From an uncultured Bacteroidales bacterium (GTDB lineage: Bacteria; Bacteroidota; Bacteroidia; Bacteroidales; F082), in the NCBI GenBank assembly GCA_947303335.1, contig CAMYYB010000001.1:38816-102815 (forward strand): DNA of 64,000 bases, read 5' to 3'. The notes under the pieces were generated by a model. The model was not told the DNA's origin. It saw nothing but the letters and a program-made list of their open reading frames with translations, and did no database searches. The position numbers and the translations under genes are program-made. How positions within the stretch are numbered: position 1 is the first letter of the stretch; the number at the start of each line of letters is the position of its first letter. Positions 29,678 to 39,460 of the stretch are shown here, in pieces.

Positions 29678-29785
29678 GAAGCTGTTTAAAAATGGATAAC
29701 ACGGGTCATTTTTTCGCTTCACTCGAGTGATTTCATTGAATCACTCGAGTCAATCGATGAAATCACTCGAGTGCCTGTTTTTGGG
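29673..29785. repeat. triple-box palindromic intergenic element, copy 2
   Basis: 55-bp flank identical to 7824 copy; 54-bp near-palindrome 29720-29773 with ACTCGAGT boxes but different arm sequence. Confidence 0.95.
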
Positions 29786-29799
29786 GCGTTGTAGTGACG

Positions 29800-30070
29800 C
29801 CCCTTCTTGAGCTGCATTGTCTTTCGCTACAGCCTAACCCCAGATTCGCTATTGCCTCGCCACAGACTCGCCCTACCTTCCAAAGCAAGACGCGCAACTT
29901 CTCTCGCAGCGTGTCCATGATGTCCTCAAAGACACCTTCGCGCTTCCGCTTCGTAAAGTAGCAGAACACAAGGTTGTAGGGCGGGAAGTCCTTGGGAATC
30001 GTCCGCTATTGGCTTCCATCGTCTTGGCGTTGTTGAAGGCAATCATCCAGTCTCTTAGGCCATATTTTCT
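29800..30070 (-). pseudogene. gene debris: IS5/DUF4096-like transposase fragment plus decayed copy of the 62-aa gene 5' end
   Basis: LPPYNLVFCYFTKRKREGVFEDIMDTLREKLRV resembles IS5-family transposase N-terminus; ~30003-30066 matches reverse of 1290-1350 with a frameshift. Confidence 0.55.
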
Positions 30071-30342
30071 TTATTTTTCCTGTTTTCGCAGAATGTTGAA
30101 CTTTTATTTCTATCTTTGCACAAAAATACAAAAACATTGAATTGGCAACAAAAAACTACAGATTAAACGGATTAAACGGATACCGACGCTTGAATTTGGC
30201 AGCCAAGGCTGCGAATTTTGCGAATATCCGTATCCATCCGCAACGAAGTTGCAAAATTTCAAACTCCGTTATCTGTGAAATCCGTCAAATCCGTAGTTAA
30301 ATATTTGAATATTAAATCTTTAAATCTGAAATACAAATCGTA

Positions 30343-31854
30343 ATGGACCAAAGAATTGCCATGAACCCCAATCGTCTGGTGCAGTACCTTCAGAAGCCTG
30401 CAGCAGAGTTCACTCGCGCCGACATCATTCGTTACTGCGAGGAAAACCAAATCGAATTCATCAACTTCCACTATTGTGGCTGGGATGGAAAGCTGAAGAC
30501 CTTGAACTTCGTGATTCACAATGCCGAACATTTGGAGAACATCCTCTCGGCTGGCGAGCGCGTTGATGGTTCAAGCCTGTTCCCCTTCATCGAGGCGGGT
30601 AAGAGTGACCTGTATGTGGTGCCGAAGTACCGCACAGCCTTCCTTAACCCCTTCTCAGAAGTGCCTGCTTTGGATATCCTCTGTTCGTTCTACAACCGTG
30701 ACGGCGAGCCTTTTGAGAGCTCACCAGAGTACATTCTCCGCAAAGCCCATGAGGTCTTCAAGAAGACCACGGGCCTGCAAATGGAGACCATGGGCGAGCT
30801 GGAATACTACATCATCGCCGACGATGAGCAGATTTATGAAGTGCCCGACCAGAGAGGTTATCACGAGAGTGCCCCGTTCAACAAGTTCACTGAATACCGC
30901 GTGGAGGCTATGCGCCTTATCGCCCAGGCGGGTGGCTTGATTAAGTACGGTCACTCGGAGGTGGGTAACTTCACCTACGACGGCAAGATTTACGAGCAGA
31001 ACGAAATAGAGTTCCTGCCCACTAACATTGAGGATGCTGCCGACCAACTCGTGGTGGCCAAGTGGATCATGCGTCAGCTGGCCTATCAGTATGGTGTCAC
31101 CCTGACCTTCGCCCCGAAGATTACTGTGGGCAAGGCCGGTTCGGGAATGCACGTCCACTGCAAGTTCACCAAGGACGGCAAGAGCGTGATGGTAAAGAAC
31201 GGCGAACTGACCGACTATGCCAAGAAAGCCATTGCCGGCTATATGGTGGCTGGTACTTCGCTGCCTGCTTTCGGTAATCCCAACCCGCTGTCGTTCCTGC
31301 GCTTGGTGCCTCATCAGGAAGCCCCCACGTCGCTCTGCTGGTCCTACTCGAACCGCAGCGCCCTCGTGCGTGTGCCGCTTGGCTGGATTAACAACGGCAA
31401 GGATATGGCCGCCAACGCTAACCCCTTGGAGAAGAAGTCGAACAAGGACTTCAGCGAGAAGCAGACCTTCGAATGGCGTGCTTCCGACGGTTGCGCCGAC
31501 ATGTATCTGCTGATGGCCGCCCTCTGCGCCGCTGCCCGTCATGGATTCGAGATGCCCAATGCCCTTGAGATTGCTGAGAAGACCTATGTTGGTCTCGGTG
31601 TCAACATCCACGACGACAAGAATAAGGAATTGCAGGAGTCTCTGGAACAACTGCCCGACAGCTGTGTGGCTGCCGCCAAGGAACTGGAGAAAGACCGCGA
31701 GATTTACACCGCCAAGGGTGTGTTCTCTGACAGCATCGTCGACTACATGATTAAGTTCCTCTCCGATTTCAACGATGCCAATCTGCGCGCTGAATTGGGT
31801 AGCGACACGAAGAAAATCCTGAAACTGGTGAACGAGAACATTCACGTGGGATAA
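30343..31854 (+). CDS. glnA: glutamine synthetase
   Basis: MGELEYYI, EVGNFTYDGKIYEQNEIEFLP, GSGMHVHCKF, NPNPLSFLRLVPHQEAPTSLCWSYSNRSALVRVP. Confidence 0.92.
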   Translation: MDQRIAMNPNRLVQYLQKPAAEFTRADIIRYCEENQIEFINFHYCGWDGKLKTLNFVIHNAEHLENILSAGERVDGSSLFPFIEAGKSDLYVVPKYRTAFLNPFSEVPALDILCSFYNRDGEPFESSPEYILRKAHEVFKKTTGLQMETMGELEYYIIADDEQIYEVPDQRGYHESAPFNKFTEYRVEAMRLIAQAGGLIKYGHSEVGNFTYDGKIYEQNEIEFLPTNIEDAADQLVVAKWIMRQLAYQYGVTLTFAPKITVGKAGSGMHVHCKFTKDGKSVMVKNGELTDYAKKAIAGYMVAGTSLPAFGNPNPLSFLRLVPHQEAPTSLCWSYSNRSALVRVPLGWINNGKDMAANANPLEKKSNKDFSEKQTFEWRASDGCADMYLLMAALCAAARHGFEMPNALEIAEKTYVGLGVNIHDDKNKELQESLEQLPDSCVAAAKELEKDREIYTAKGVFSDSIVDYMIKFLSDFNDANLRAELGSDTKKILKLVNENIHVG

Positions 31855-31904
31855 TTAACTTTTTTGCGGACGTATGTGATGCGTCCCTACAAACGAAAAC
31901 GGCC

Positions 31905-33716
31905 ATGATAAAGGAAAGATTCAATGGGAAAATCCTCCTTTATTGTGGCCTTTTCCTTTGGTTTGTCCTCAACCTCATGCAGGGAATCTTCACTGAGATT
32001 CACGAGGATGAGGCTTATTATGCCCTTTTTGGCGAACACCTTGCCTGGGGCTATTTCGACCACCCACCTATGGTGGGGCTGATGGCCTATCTAAGCAGTT
32101 TGCTTTTTTCAGGCACATTAGGGGTTAGGTTTTTTACTGTTGTTGCCTCGTGCTTTACCTTATTAATAGTTTGGAAGATAGCTGCTGCTGATGGTGTTAG
32201 AGGTTCATGTCCGGATGGTGTCGTTCCTCTTAATGACGCAAAGCGGCTGTCAGAAGCTGAGGACTCTTGTCTTACGGTTTCTGGGCAAGGTCAAAGGGTC
32301 GAAGGGCCAACTTCAAGGAGAATCTTGCTGTTCTTTCTTTTGGCTTTTTCTGTCGTGATGTTCAACCTTTATGGTTTTGTCACTACACCCGATGTGAGTT
32401 TACTGCTGTTCTCGGCTTTATTCCTATTAATCTATCAGAGGTATTGTGTCGACTCCTCTTGGAAGAATGCCTTGCTGATGGGCTTGCTGATGGCTTTGAT
32501 GATTTACAGCAAGTATCACGCATTCCTATTGTTGGGTTTGATTGTGCTATCCCATCTCAAACTGTTGAAAGACGGAAAGTTTTGGGTAGCCTGCCTTGTG
32601 GCTTTGGTTTTGCTGACACCGCATATCCTTTGGCAGGTTCAGGCGGACTTCCCCAGTCTGCGTTATCATCTTTCGAGTCGCAGCGAGCCATTTCGTTGGA
32701 GCTATTTCTTTGAGTATCTGCCCAACCAGCTGTTGGTGTTCAATCCCTTCACTTTTGGGGCTGTGGTTTTCGTCATTGCGAGCGAAGCGAAGCAATCCAG
32801 GGCAACAAGCCCGCAAAAGGTTTTTGAGCGTGGTCTGTGCTTTATCTTTATCGGCTTTTTCCTCTTTTTCTGGCTAATGTCCTTCCGAGGCCACGTGGAA
32901 CCGCATTGGACAGCGGTTTGCTCCATCCCTATGGTAGTGCTGGTATACAGGAAAGCTCTCGTTGACTTGAAATTACAGAAATACATCCGTAGATTTGTCC
33001 TGCCCTCTTTGTTGTTGGTGGTCTTGATGCGTGTGGCGCTTCTGACTCCGCTTTCAGCCTCCTTCGGATTTTACGGCAAGGAGTCTCGTTACCAAGCTAT
33101 TGCCTCGGTGGCAGGGGAGCGGCCTGTGTTGTTTCAAGGTTCGTTCCAGCAGCCGGCTTTGTACCATTTCTTTACGGGAAAGGAAAGCTCAACCTTGCGT
33201 TGCTACTACGACCGTGCCACGCAATACGACTTGTGGCAGTTCGATAACGCCTGGATAGGCAAATCTGTTTTGGTTTGTGATGCCGCTTCGTCTCAACTGT
33301 ATCAAGTCGGAGACGTGTCTTTTGCAGCTGCGGAGACGGATAATTTCCAGACCGCCAACCGCTTGGTGACGGAGTTCACTATAGATAACTTGCAGGATAA
33401 CCCAACGACAAATCTCCATACAGATGATACACTCCGTATAGCTTTTTCTATTCATAATCCCACAGAAAACACTATAGTTTTTCAGGATGAAATGATGCTG
33501 AAACTTCTGCTGGTCGATGATAATGAAGTGCATTATGGCAGCTATGCACCCATAGTTGCGTTATCGCCTGACGAGACACGTCAAGGTTGTTTTTCAGTGG
33601 TGTTGGGGCCTGAAACCAGACTGGGAAAAAACCGTTTGCTCTTGTGCATAGGCGACCGTTATGCCCTTTATGGGGCTTTGCAGAATGCGGTGGAAGTCAT
33701 CATAGAAAAACCTTAA
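31905..33716 (+). CDS. GT39/PMT-family integral membrane glycosyltransferase
   Basis: EIHEDEAYYALFGEHLAWGYFDHPPMVGLMAYLS plus many TM segments. Confidence 0.85.
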   Translation: MIKERFNGKILLYCGLFLWFVLNLMQGIFTEIHEDEAYYALFGEHLAWGYFDHPPMVGLMAYLSSLLFSGTLGVRFFTVVASCFTLLIVWKIAAADGVRGSCPDGVVPLNDAKRLSEAEDSCLTVSGQGQRVEGPTSRRILLFFLLAFSVVMFNLYGFVTTPDVSLLLFSALFLLIYQRYCVDSSWKNALLMGLLMALMIYSKYHAFLLLGLIVLSHLKLLKDGKFWVACLVALVLLTPHILWQVQADFPSLRYHLSSRSEPFRWSYFFEYLPNQLLVFNPFTFGAVVFVIASEAKQSRATSPQKVFERGLCFIFIGFFLFFWLMSFRGHVEPHWTAVCSIPMVVLVYRKALVDLKLQKYIRRFVLPSLLLVVLMRVALLTPLSASFGFYGKESRYQAIASVAGERPVLFQGSFQQPALYHFFTGKESSTLRCYYDRATQYDLWQFDNAWIGKSVLVCDAASSQLYQVGDVSFAAAETDNFQTANRLVTEFTIDNLQDNPTTNLHTDDTLRIAFSIHNPTENTIVFQDEMMLKLLLVDDNEVHYGSYAPIVALSPDETRQGCFSVVLGPETRLGKNRLLLCIGDRYALYGALQNAVEVIIEKP

Positions 33717-33726
33717 GACGTATTGC

Positions 33727-34239
33727 CTAAAGTCCAAGAAGAATGTTGCGCTGTCTGATTTTTTCCTTCGCATGCTCGGGTGAGTTGCGCTGCCGTTGCC
33801 GGATGACGAGGGTGGTATCGTAGTTTTCCACTTCATATAAGGCGGGTCTAAGTCGTTCCATATAGCCGTCCATCAGGAATGCATAGTTGACACCGCTCAG
33901 GGTTCTGATTCTGTCAAACATCGCGTTAATGCGGACAATCAGGCTTTCGTCGCGCATGATGAAAAGGTAGTCGAGGCGGGGTTTGAAGTTGAGCATCGAT
34001 TTTTTGTCATACGAAACGGCCAACAACCCGTAGGAAGGCCCGTTTTCTTCGGCACTGCAATGGTAATAGGGGTAAATTCCCTCGTTGTGAACCAGGTCGT
34101 CCTGTCGGGTCAACTTGATGGAAAGTCTTTCGTTGAGCAACCAAACCAATTTGTAATCAGCTAAAGCTGAATTGATTCCGATGACACGGAGGTTATCAAA
34201 ATCAGGTGGGGCGATGATGTTTTTCTCTTTGCTGGCCAT
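33727..34239 (-). CDS. IPExxxVDY family protein
   Basis: Family-like NYAFLMDGYMERLRPALYEVENYDTTLVIRQR; position next to rnc. Confidence 0.75.
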   Translation of the reverse strand: MASKEKNIIAPPDFDNLRVIGINSALADYKLVWLLNERLSIKLTRQDDLVHNEGIYPYYHCSAEENGPSYGLLAVSYDKKSMLNFKPRLDYLFIMRDESLIVRINAMFDRIRTLSGVNYAFLMDGYMERLRPALYEVENYDTTLVIRQRQRNSPEHAKEKIRQRNILLGL

Positions 34240-34252
34240 GCGGCAAAAATAC

Positions 34253-34972
34253 TTATTTTGTCAGCATGTTGTATGTTTTTTCTGCTGCGATTTGCTCGGC
34301 ACGTTTCAGCGAGAAGTCGCTGCACTCGGCATAGCCTTTGTCGTCGATGAAAATCTGGACGTGGAAAATCTTGCGGTGGTTTTCCATACTTTCGTCCATG
34401 AGCCTGAAATCAAGATGCTTACGCTGTTTCTGTGTCCATTCAAGGAGCTTGCTCTTGAAGTTGACATCGGTGTTTTGCAACTCGTCCAAATCGATATGGA
34501 GGCGGATGATGCGGTCGACAATGATGTGTTGCGAGAAGTGAAACCCTCGGTCGAGATAGATGGCACCCATGAGGGCCTCAAAGACATTGCCGCCTAACGA
34601 GCGAAAGCTGGCACCCGCTTGGGTGTTCTCGTGTTTGTATTTGATATAGTCGTCGAAACCGAGTTTCTGCGCCAATTTGTTAAGTGAGGCGCGGCTGACG
34701 ATGCGTGAGCGCATCTCAGTGAGGAAGCCTTCGGGCTGGGTGGGGTAGGTGTGAAAGAGGTAATCAGCCACCACAATTTCAAGAACGGCATCGCCGAGGT
34801 ATTCGAGGCGCTCGTTGCTCAGGCGATAGTCGCCCACGCTTTCCTCCGACTTCGACTTATGGGTGAAAGCCAGTTGATACAAGGCGATATTCTTCGGTCG
34901 GAAGCCGAGGATACTGTGGATGTAGTCGGAAAGGGCTTGGTCTTCAGGAGAGCGGTGTGAGAACAGGGCCAT
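34253..34972 (-). CDS. rnc: ribonuclease III
   Basis: NERLEYLGDAVLEIVVADYLF, dsRBD C-terminus; start at MALFSHRSPEDQ rather than the longer ORF start. Confidence 0.93.
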   Translation of the reverse strand: MALFSHRSPEDQALSDYIHSILGFRPKNIALYQLAFTHKSKSEESVGDYRLSNERLEYLGDAVLEIVVADYLFHTYPTQPEGFLTEMRSRIVSRASLNKLAQKLGFDDYIKYKHENTQAGASFRSLGGNVFEALMGAIYLDRGFHFSQHIIVDRIIRLHIDLDELQNTDVNFKSKLLEWTQKQRKHLDFRLMDESMENHRKIFHVQIFIDDKGYAECSDFSLKRAEQIAAEKTYNMLTK

Positions 34973-34973
34973 C

Positions 34974-36230
34974 TTATACTTCAAACTTTTTGAAAATGAG
35001 GGTAGCGTTTTGTCCTCCGAAGCCAAAAGAATTGGAGAGTGCGTAATGAATCTCGCGCTTGCGGGCTTGGTTAAAGGTGAAATCGAGGCGGCTGTCGATT
35101 TGCGGATCGTCGTCGAAGTGGTTGATGGTGGGCGGGATGATGCCATTCTTCAGGGCCAATACGCAGGCGATGGCCTCAACAGCTCCCGCTCCGCCCAAGA
35201 GGTGACCCGTCATCGATTTGGTGGAATTGATGCTGATGTTGTAAGCGTGTTCGCCAAACACTTCCTTGATGGCGATAGGCTCTGCCAAGTCGCCCGCTGG
35301 TGTCGAGGTGCCGTGGGTATTAATATGGTCGATGGCTTCGGGAGCTATCTCGGCATCTTCTAAGGCGCGACGCATACTGAGAATGCCGCCCTTACCCTCG
35401 GGATGAGGGGCGGTGATGTGATAGGCATCGGCAGAAGCACCACAGCCCACAATTTCGGCATAAATTTTTGCTCCACGGGCTTTGGCGTGTTCGTATTCTT
35501 CCAAGATAAGGCTGCCTGCACCTTCGCCCATAACGAAACCGTCACGATGCAGGTCGAAGGGTCGGGAGGCGGTCATAAAGTCTTCGTTGCGGGTCGAGAG
35601 GGCGTGCATCGAGTTGAAGCCGCCAATGCCGCATTCGCCGATGGCTGCGCCTGCGCCACCGGCGACGATGACCTTGCTCTTGCCGTAGCGGATGTAGTTG
35701 AAAGCCTCCATGATGGCGTGTGATGAGGACGCGCAAGCCGACACGGTAGCAAAGTTGGGACCCCGGAAACCATATTTGATGGAGATGATGCCACCGGGCA
35801 TGTTGGCAATCATCTTAGTGATGAGGAAAGGGCTGAAGCGCGGGGTGCCGTCACCTTCCAAGAAGAACTCTTTCAGTTCATGATAGAAATGGTTGACGCC
35901 GCCTATACCTGAAGTCATCAGTACACCTACATCATCATATTCAGTGTTTTCGGGAGTAATGCCTGAGTCGGCAATGGCTTCATCGGCAGCCACGATGCCG
36001 AACTGGGCGAATAAGTCGCATTTGCGAGCAGTCTTCTTGTCAAAGAAATCGTCTGGGTTGTAGTCTTTTACCTCGCAGGCAAAATGCGTCTTGTATAAAG
36101 CAGAATCGAAACGGGTAATCTCACCAGCTCCGTTTTTTCCATTCACCAATCCCTCCCAGAAATCCTTGACGGTGTTTCCGATAGGGGTGATGGCTCCGAG
36201 GCCTGTGACGACGACTCGTTTCGATTCCAT
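34974..36230 (-). CDS. fabF: beta-ketoacyl-ACP synthase II
   Basis: VVVTGLGAITPIGN, SACASSSHAI, NTHGTSTPAGD, TKSMTGHLLGGAGAVEA. Confidence 0.96.
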   Translation of the reverse strand: MESKRVVVTGLGAITPIGNTVKDFWEGLVNGKNGAGEITRFDSALYKTHFACEVKDYNPDDFFDKKTARKCDLFAQFGIVAADEAIADSGITPENTEYDDVGVLMTSGIGGVNHFYHELKEFFLEGDGTPRFSPFLITKMIANMPGGIISIKYGFRGPNFATVSACASSSHAIMEAFNYIRYGKSKVIVAGGAGAAIGECGIGGFNSMHALSTRNEDFMTASRPFDLHRDGFVMGEGAGSLILEEYEHAKARGAKIYAEIVGCGASADAYHITAPHPEGKGGILSMRRALEDAEIAPEAIDHINTHGTSTPAGDLAEPIAIKEVFGEHAYNISINSTKSMTGHLLGGAGAVEAIACVLALKNGIIPPTINHFDDDPQIDSRLDFTFNQARKREIHYALSNSFGFGGQNATLIFKKFEV

Positions 36231-36261
36231 TGAGTGTTTGATGTTTTTCTAAGTGCTTTAA

Positions 36262-36501
36262 TTAGGCTTCACGCATCTTTTCGATGAGGCGGACAACATC
36301 ACCTACAGTTTGGATGCTTTCCTGTTGGTCATCCGGGATGGAGAGGTTGAAGTTCTTCTCAAATTCCATCATCAGCTCGACGGTGTCTAATGAATCGGCA
36401 CCGAGGTCGTTGGTGAAACTGGCTTCCATAGTGACTTCTGAAGGATCAACACCGAGTTTTTCGGCGATGATTGGTTGAATCTCATTCAAAACTTGTGACA
36501 T
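36262..36501 (-). CDS. acpP: acyl carrier protein
   Basis: [16 protein letters not shown] phosphopantetheine site. Confidence 0.97.
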   Translation of the reverse strand: MSQVLNEIQPIIAEKLGVDPSEVTMEASFTNDLGADSLDTVELMMEFEKNFNLSIPDDQQESIQTVGDVVRLIEKMREA

Positions 36502-36601
36502 AATGTTCTAATTTTAAGTGAATAAAGTTTAATGCTCGTTTTCGTTTTCGCGGCAAAAGTACAACTTTTTTTGATAGGTTGTACTTTTTTGCGATTTTCG
36601 G

Positions 36602-38638
36602 CTATTGTTTCACAACTTTGCCGTAGATGGTTTGGCCGTCCGATGTCGTCATTTTCAGCATATAAATGCTGTTGGGAAGTGTGATGAGGTCAAGCTGAAA
36701 ACTGCTTGAAACTGGGCTGAAACGGTACACTACATTTCCCATCATGTCGACGACATGTACAGAGACAATGGTCTCTCCTGCCTCGATATGTACCCTTCCG
36801 TTGGTGGGATTGGGATACAAAGTAACCAACGGACTTGCTGTCTGCTGTTGCACCTTATTGATATCGTTCCCCACCGTCCAACTTTCGGCTAAACTGTTGT
36901 CGAAGTTGAGGTCTTTCAGTTCAAGGTAGGGACCGCTGCCGTCGGCTTCAGTAGGCCAAGGGTCGCTGTCGTAGTAATGCACCTCGTCAATGATATTGCC
37001 CCAGGCGTCGGCCAGCACAAGGTTTTCCGACTTGTTGGAGAGTTTACGCATGTATTGCCCAAAGGGAACCCTACCATAATAGTCGACAAAGGTCAGCGAG
37101 TCGGAGCAGAGGAGCAATGCTTCGTGTGGGGCTATGCTCGACCCGTCGGGGAATCGGTAAGTGACACCCAACTCACGGAAATAGATACCCGTCAAGTCTA
37201 CTGTGCTGCCTCCATTGTTGGTGATTTCGATGAACTCGAACAGGTCGCCGTCAAGACCCCAATAGTCCATGGGATGGTAGTGTATCTTGGAAATGACCAA
37301 AGGCGGCAGGTCTATCTCGTCGCAGCCTGAAGAGGAACCGATATGTTGGTTTAGCCAGTTGATACGCTGTAGAAGCCATGTTTTCATGTTGTTGACGTAT
37401 TGGGCGTGTTGCTGCATCTGGTTCCAGCGTTGGTTGTCGCGCACGACGGCCTCAGCAATCAGGGCATCGATTTCGTCGATGCGCGCGCAGACGCGGTCGT
37501 AGTTCAAGGGCTGTCCGGGTTCCGTCAGCTCAAACCAGCGTCGGGCCATATAGCAGCGGAACTGTTCGGTTTCAAACAAGTCCCACCAAAACTTCGGGCC
37601 ATTGTTGTCGGTGTTGCTGAATTGCCACACGTCGTAACGGCTGCGGTTGCCGAAGGCATCGTAGCCAAAGGCGAGGTTGTAGTCCCACACGGGGCCTGCC
37701 CTCAGTTTGCCACAGCGGTCTTTATGGAAGTAGGTGCTGAAGGAATACACATCGACATTGGAGCTGTATTCGGCTATCATGTAGAAATCGACAAAAGACG
37801 GCACGTCAATGACCGCGGGAATGCCTGTAGTGATGGATGTGTTATGCTGATTGGAAACCGATGCGAGCTCGTTGAATACACCGTGGATGTAGTTTTTCTG
37901 GGTGCTGGTTACCTCGTTGGGCTTGGGATAATGCATGATGAAGTCGGTGCTGCTGCTCCAGCCCCAGCCGCCCCCGTAGCCTTGCATTGTCCAAGCCACA
38001 GGGTCGCCGCCAGTGTTCTTGTCGGCTTTGACAATATAGCCTCCAGTCACTTCGGGGTAGTTGTTGCAGGTCTGGTCCATCTTCTCGATGTTGACGCGAC
38101 CCTTGTCAGGCTTGATTTTCTCCATGAAGACATACAGCCCTTTATAATCTCCGTTGATGACCACTTCGCAATATTGGCGGCGCGAGGCATACTGTCCGAT
38201 GGTTTCGGAGAGTTCGTAGGCCAGGAAATCACGCATTCCCGTCTGGTCGTAAGCCAAGGAGTTGAGAACCCAGTCATTTTCTTCGGGCATATTGAAGATG
38301 CTCACATTGTTGTTGGTGACGTTGTCGTCTTGCAAGGTTTCCAATCCGTAGGGCTTCTTGCTGAAATTCTGCGAGCTGCTGCCGCGCCTTTCGATGCCGA
38401 TGCGTCCGTCGTAGTTGAGAAACTCGGGGTTGTTGATGTCGCTGATGTAGTTGCGCGAGCCATCCTGATGCCAGATGATTTTCATCGTTCCCAACACCTT
38501 AGGTTCATCCGGGATATTGGCTCCGTTGTCGGTCTCGATGACCACGATGGGCAGGTTGCTGTCGGTGAACGTTTGCGCTTGGGCATGATAATACAGGACT
38601 GATATAATGCAAAATAGAACTATTTGTTTGGCTTTCAT
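36602..38638 (-). CDS. CotH-like kinase family protein with lamin-tail-like domain and T9SS C-terminus
   Basis: GRIGIERRGSSSQNFSKKPYGLE...GDYKGLYVFMEKIKPDKGRVNI...AGPVWDYNLAFG; C-terminal TLYPNPTNGRVHIEAG. Confidence 0.88.
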   Translation of the reverse strand: MKAKQIVLFCIISVLYYHAQAQTFTDSNLPIVVIETDNGANIPDEPKVLGTMKIIWHQDGSRNYISDINNPEFLNYDGRIGIERRGSSSQNFSKKPYGLETLQDDNVTNNNVSIFNMPEENDWVLNSLAYDQTGMRDFLAYELSETIGQYASRRQYCEVVINGDYKGLYVFMEKIKPDKGRVNIEKMDQTCNNYPEVTGGYIVKADKNTGGDPVAWTMQGYGGGWGWSSSTDFIMHYPKPNEVTSTQKNYIHGVFNELASVSNQHNTSITTGIPAVIDVPSFVDFYMIAEYSSNVDVYSFSTYFHKDRCGKLRAGPVWDYNLAFGYDAFGNRSRYDVWQFSNTDNNGPKFWWDLFETEQFRCYMARRWFELTEPGQPLNYDRVCARIDEIDALIAEAVVRDNQRWNQMQQHAQYVNNMKTWLLQRINWLNQHIGSSSGCDEIDLPPLVISKIHYHPMDYWGLDGDLFEFIEITNNGGSTVDLTGIYFRELGVTYRFPDGSSIAPHEALLLCSDSLTFVDYYGRVPFGQYMRKLSNKSENLVLADAWGNIIDEVHYYDSDPWPTEADGSGPYLELKDLNFDNSLAESWTVGNDINKVQQQTASPLVTLYPNPTNGRVHIEAGETIVSVHVVDMMGNVVYRFSPVSSSFQLDLITLPNSIYMLKMTTSDGQTIYGKVVKQ

Positions 38639-38642
38639 GCGA

Positions 38643-39371
38643 TTATCTCCTACGGTTTTTTCTTCCCTTACGGCCCTCGACGATTTTCGAGAACCTATTC
38701 TTCGAAGTCTTCATTTTCGAGAAAGGAGTCACGGTACCTGCCGAGGGACCTTTCAGGGTCAAGATATGTGAGCGGGCGGCCACGAAACCGCTCTCGTCGC
38801 TGTCGTCAATTTTGCCGAACTTGTTTTTCTTAGAGGCGAAGACGATCACGTTGTCAACATACCAGCTGTTGACATAGGCACCGTTGCCGGTGAAGTAGAG
38901 GCAAAACTGCGGCTCCTTGGTGGGCCATTCCGCCATATCGAAGGTAAGCAGGTATTGGCTCTGCGCAATGCTGCCCGTGATGGTGTCTTCCCAAATGCTC
39001 TCCCAGTCCTCGCCATTCTGCGAGATACCGATGCCTATCTGTGCTTCAATATTGCCTTGTGTGGCTTCAAGGCAGTGGTTGAACTGGAAGTTGATGAAGT
39101 CATATTTCCCTAACTCCACGATAGGAGTGACGAGACGTGTGGTGCCGTTGAAGTTGAAGTCGGGATACATCTGCATCTCACGGGCTTTGCCTCCGGCGTA
39201 GGCCGTGTTGGAGATGTACCATACCACCCAATCGTCGCCCGTAGCATCCCAGCCCTCTTCGAGCCAGGGGTTGAAGAAGCCCTCGCACAACACCACGTCG
39301 CCTTGCTGGGCAAAGAGCGGAGCAGTGAGCAAAACAGCAAGTAGTGTGAGTATACGGTGCTTCATCAACAA
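38643..39371 (-). CDS. secreted hypothetical protein, MAM/choice-of-anchor-like
   Basis: Signal peptide; VVLCEGFFNPWLEEGWDATGDDW...AYVNSWYVDNVIVFA. Confidence 0.6.
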   Translation of the reverse strand: MLMKHRILTLLAVLLTAPLFAQQGDVVLCEGFFNPWLEEGWDATGDDWVVWYISNTAYAGGKAREMQMYPDFNFNGTTRLVTPIVELGKYDFINFQFNHCLEATQGNIEAQIGIGISQNGEDWESIWEDTITGSIAQSQYLLTFDMAEWPTKEPQFCLYFTGNGAYVNSWYVDNVIVFASKKNKFGKIDDSDESGFVAARSHILTLKGPSAGTVTPFSKMKTSKNRFSKIVEGRKGRKNRRR

Positions 39372-39460
39372 GGGTATTTGGATGCAAAAGTATTAAAAAT
39401 ATCGGTTGTTATGCTTATACGGGTCTATTTTCTTATTTTTGCACGACAATAGATAAACCA

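Noticed and set aside
30721-31845. 374-aa ORF antisense to glnA
   Set aside because: Lies wholly inside a well-conserved glnA; composition typical of shadow ORFs; no family resemblance or promoter.
37400-38602. 400-aa ORF antisense to the CotH-like gene
   Set aside because: Val/His-rich shadow translation of a recognisable gene on the other strand.
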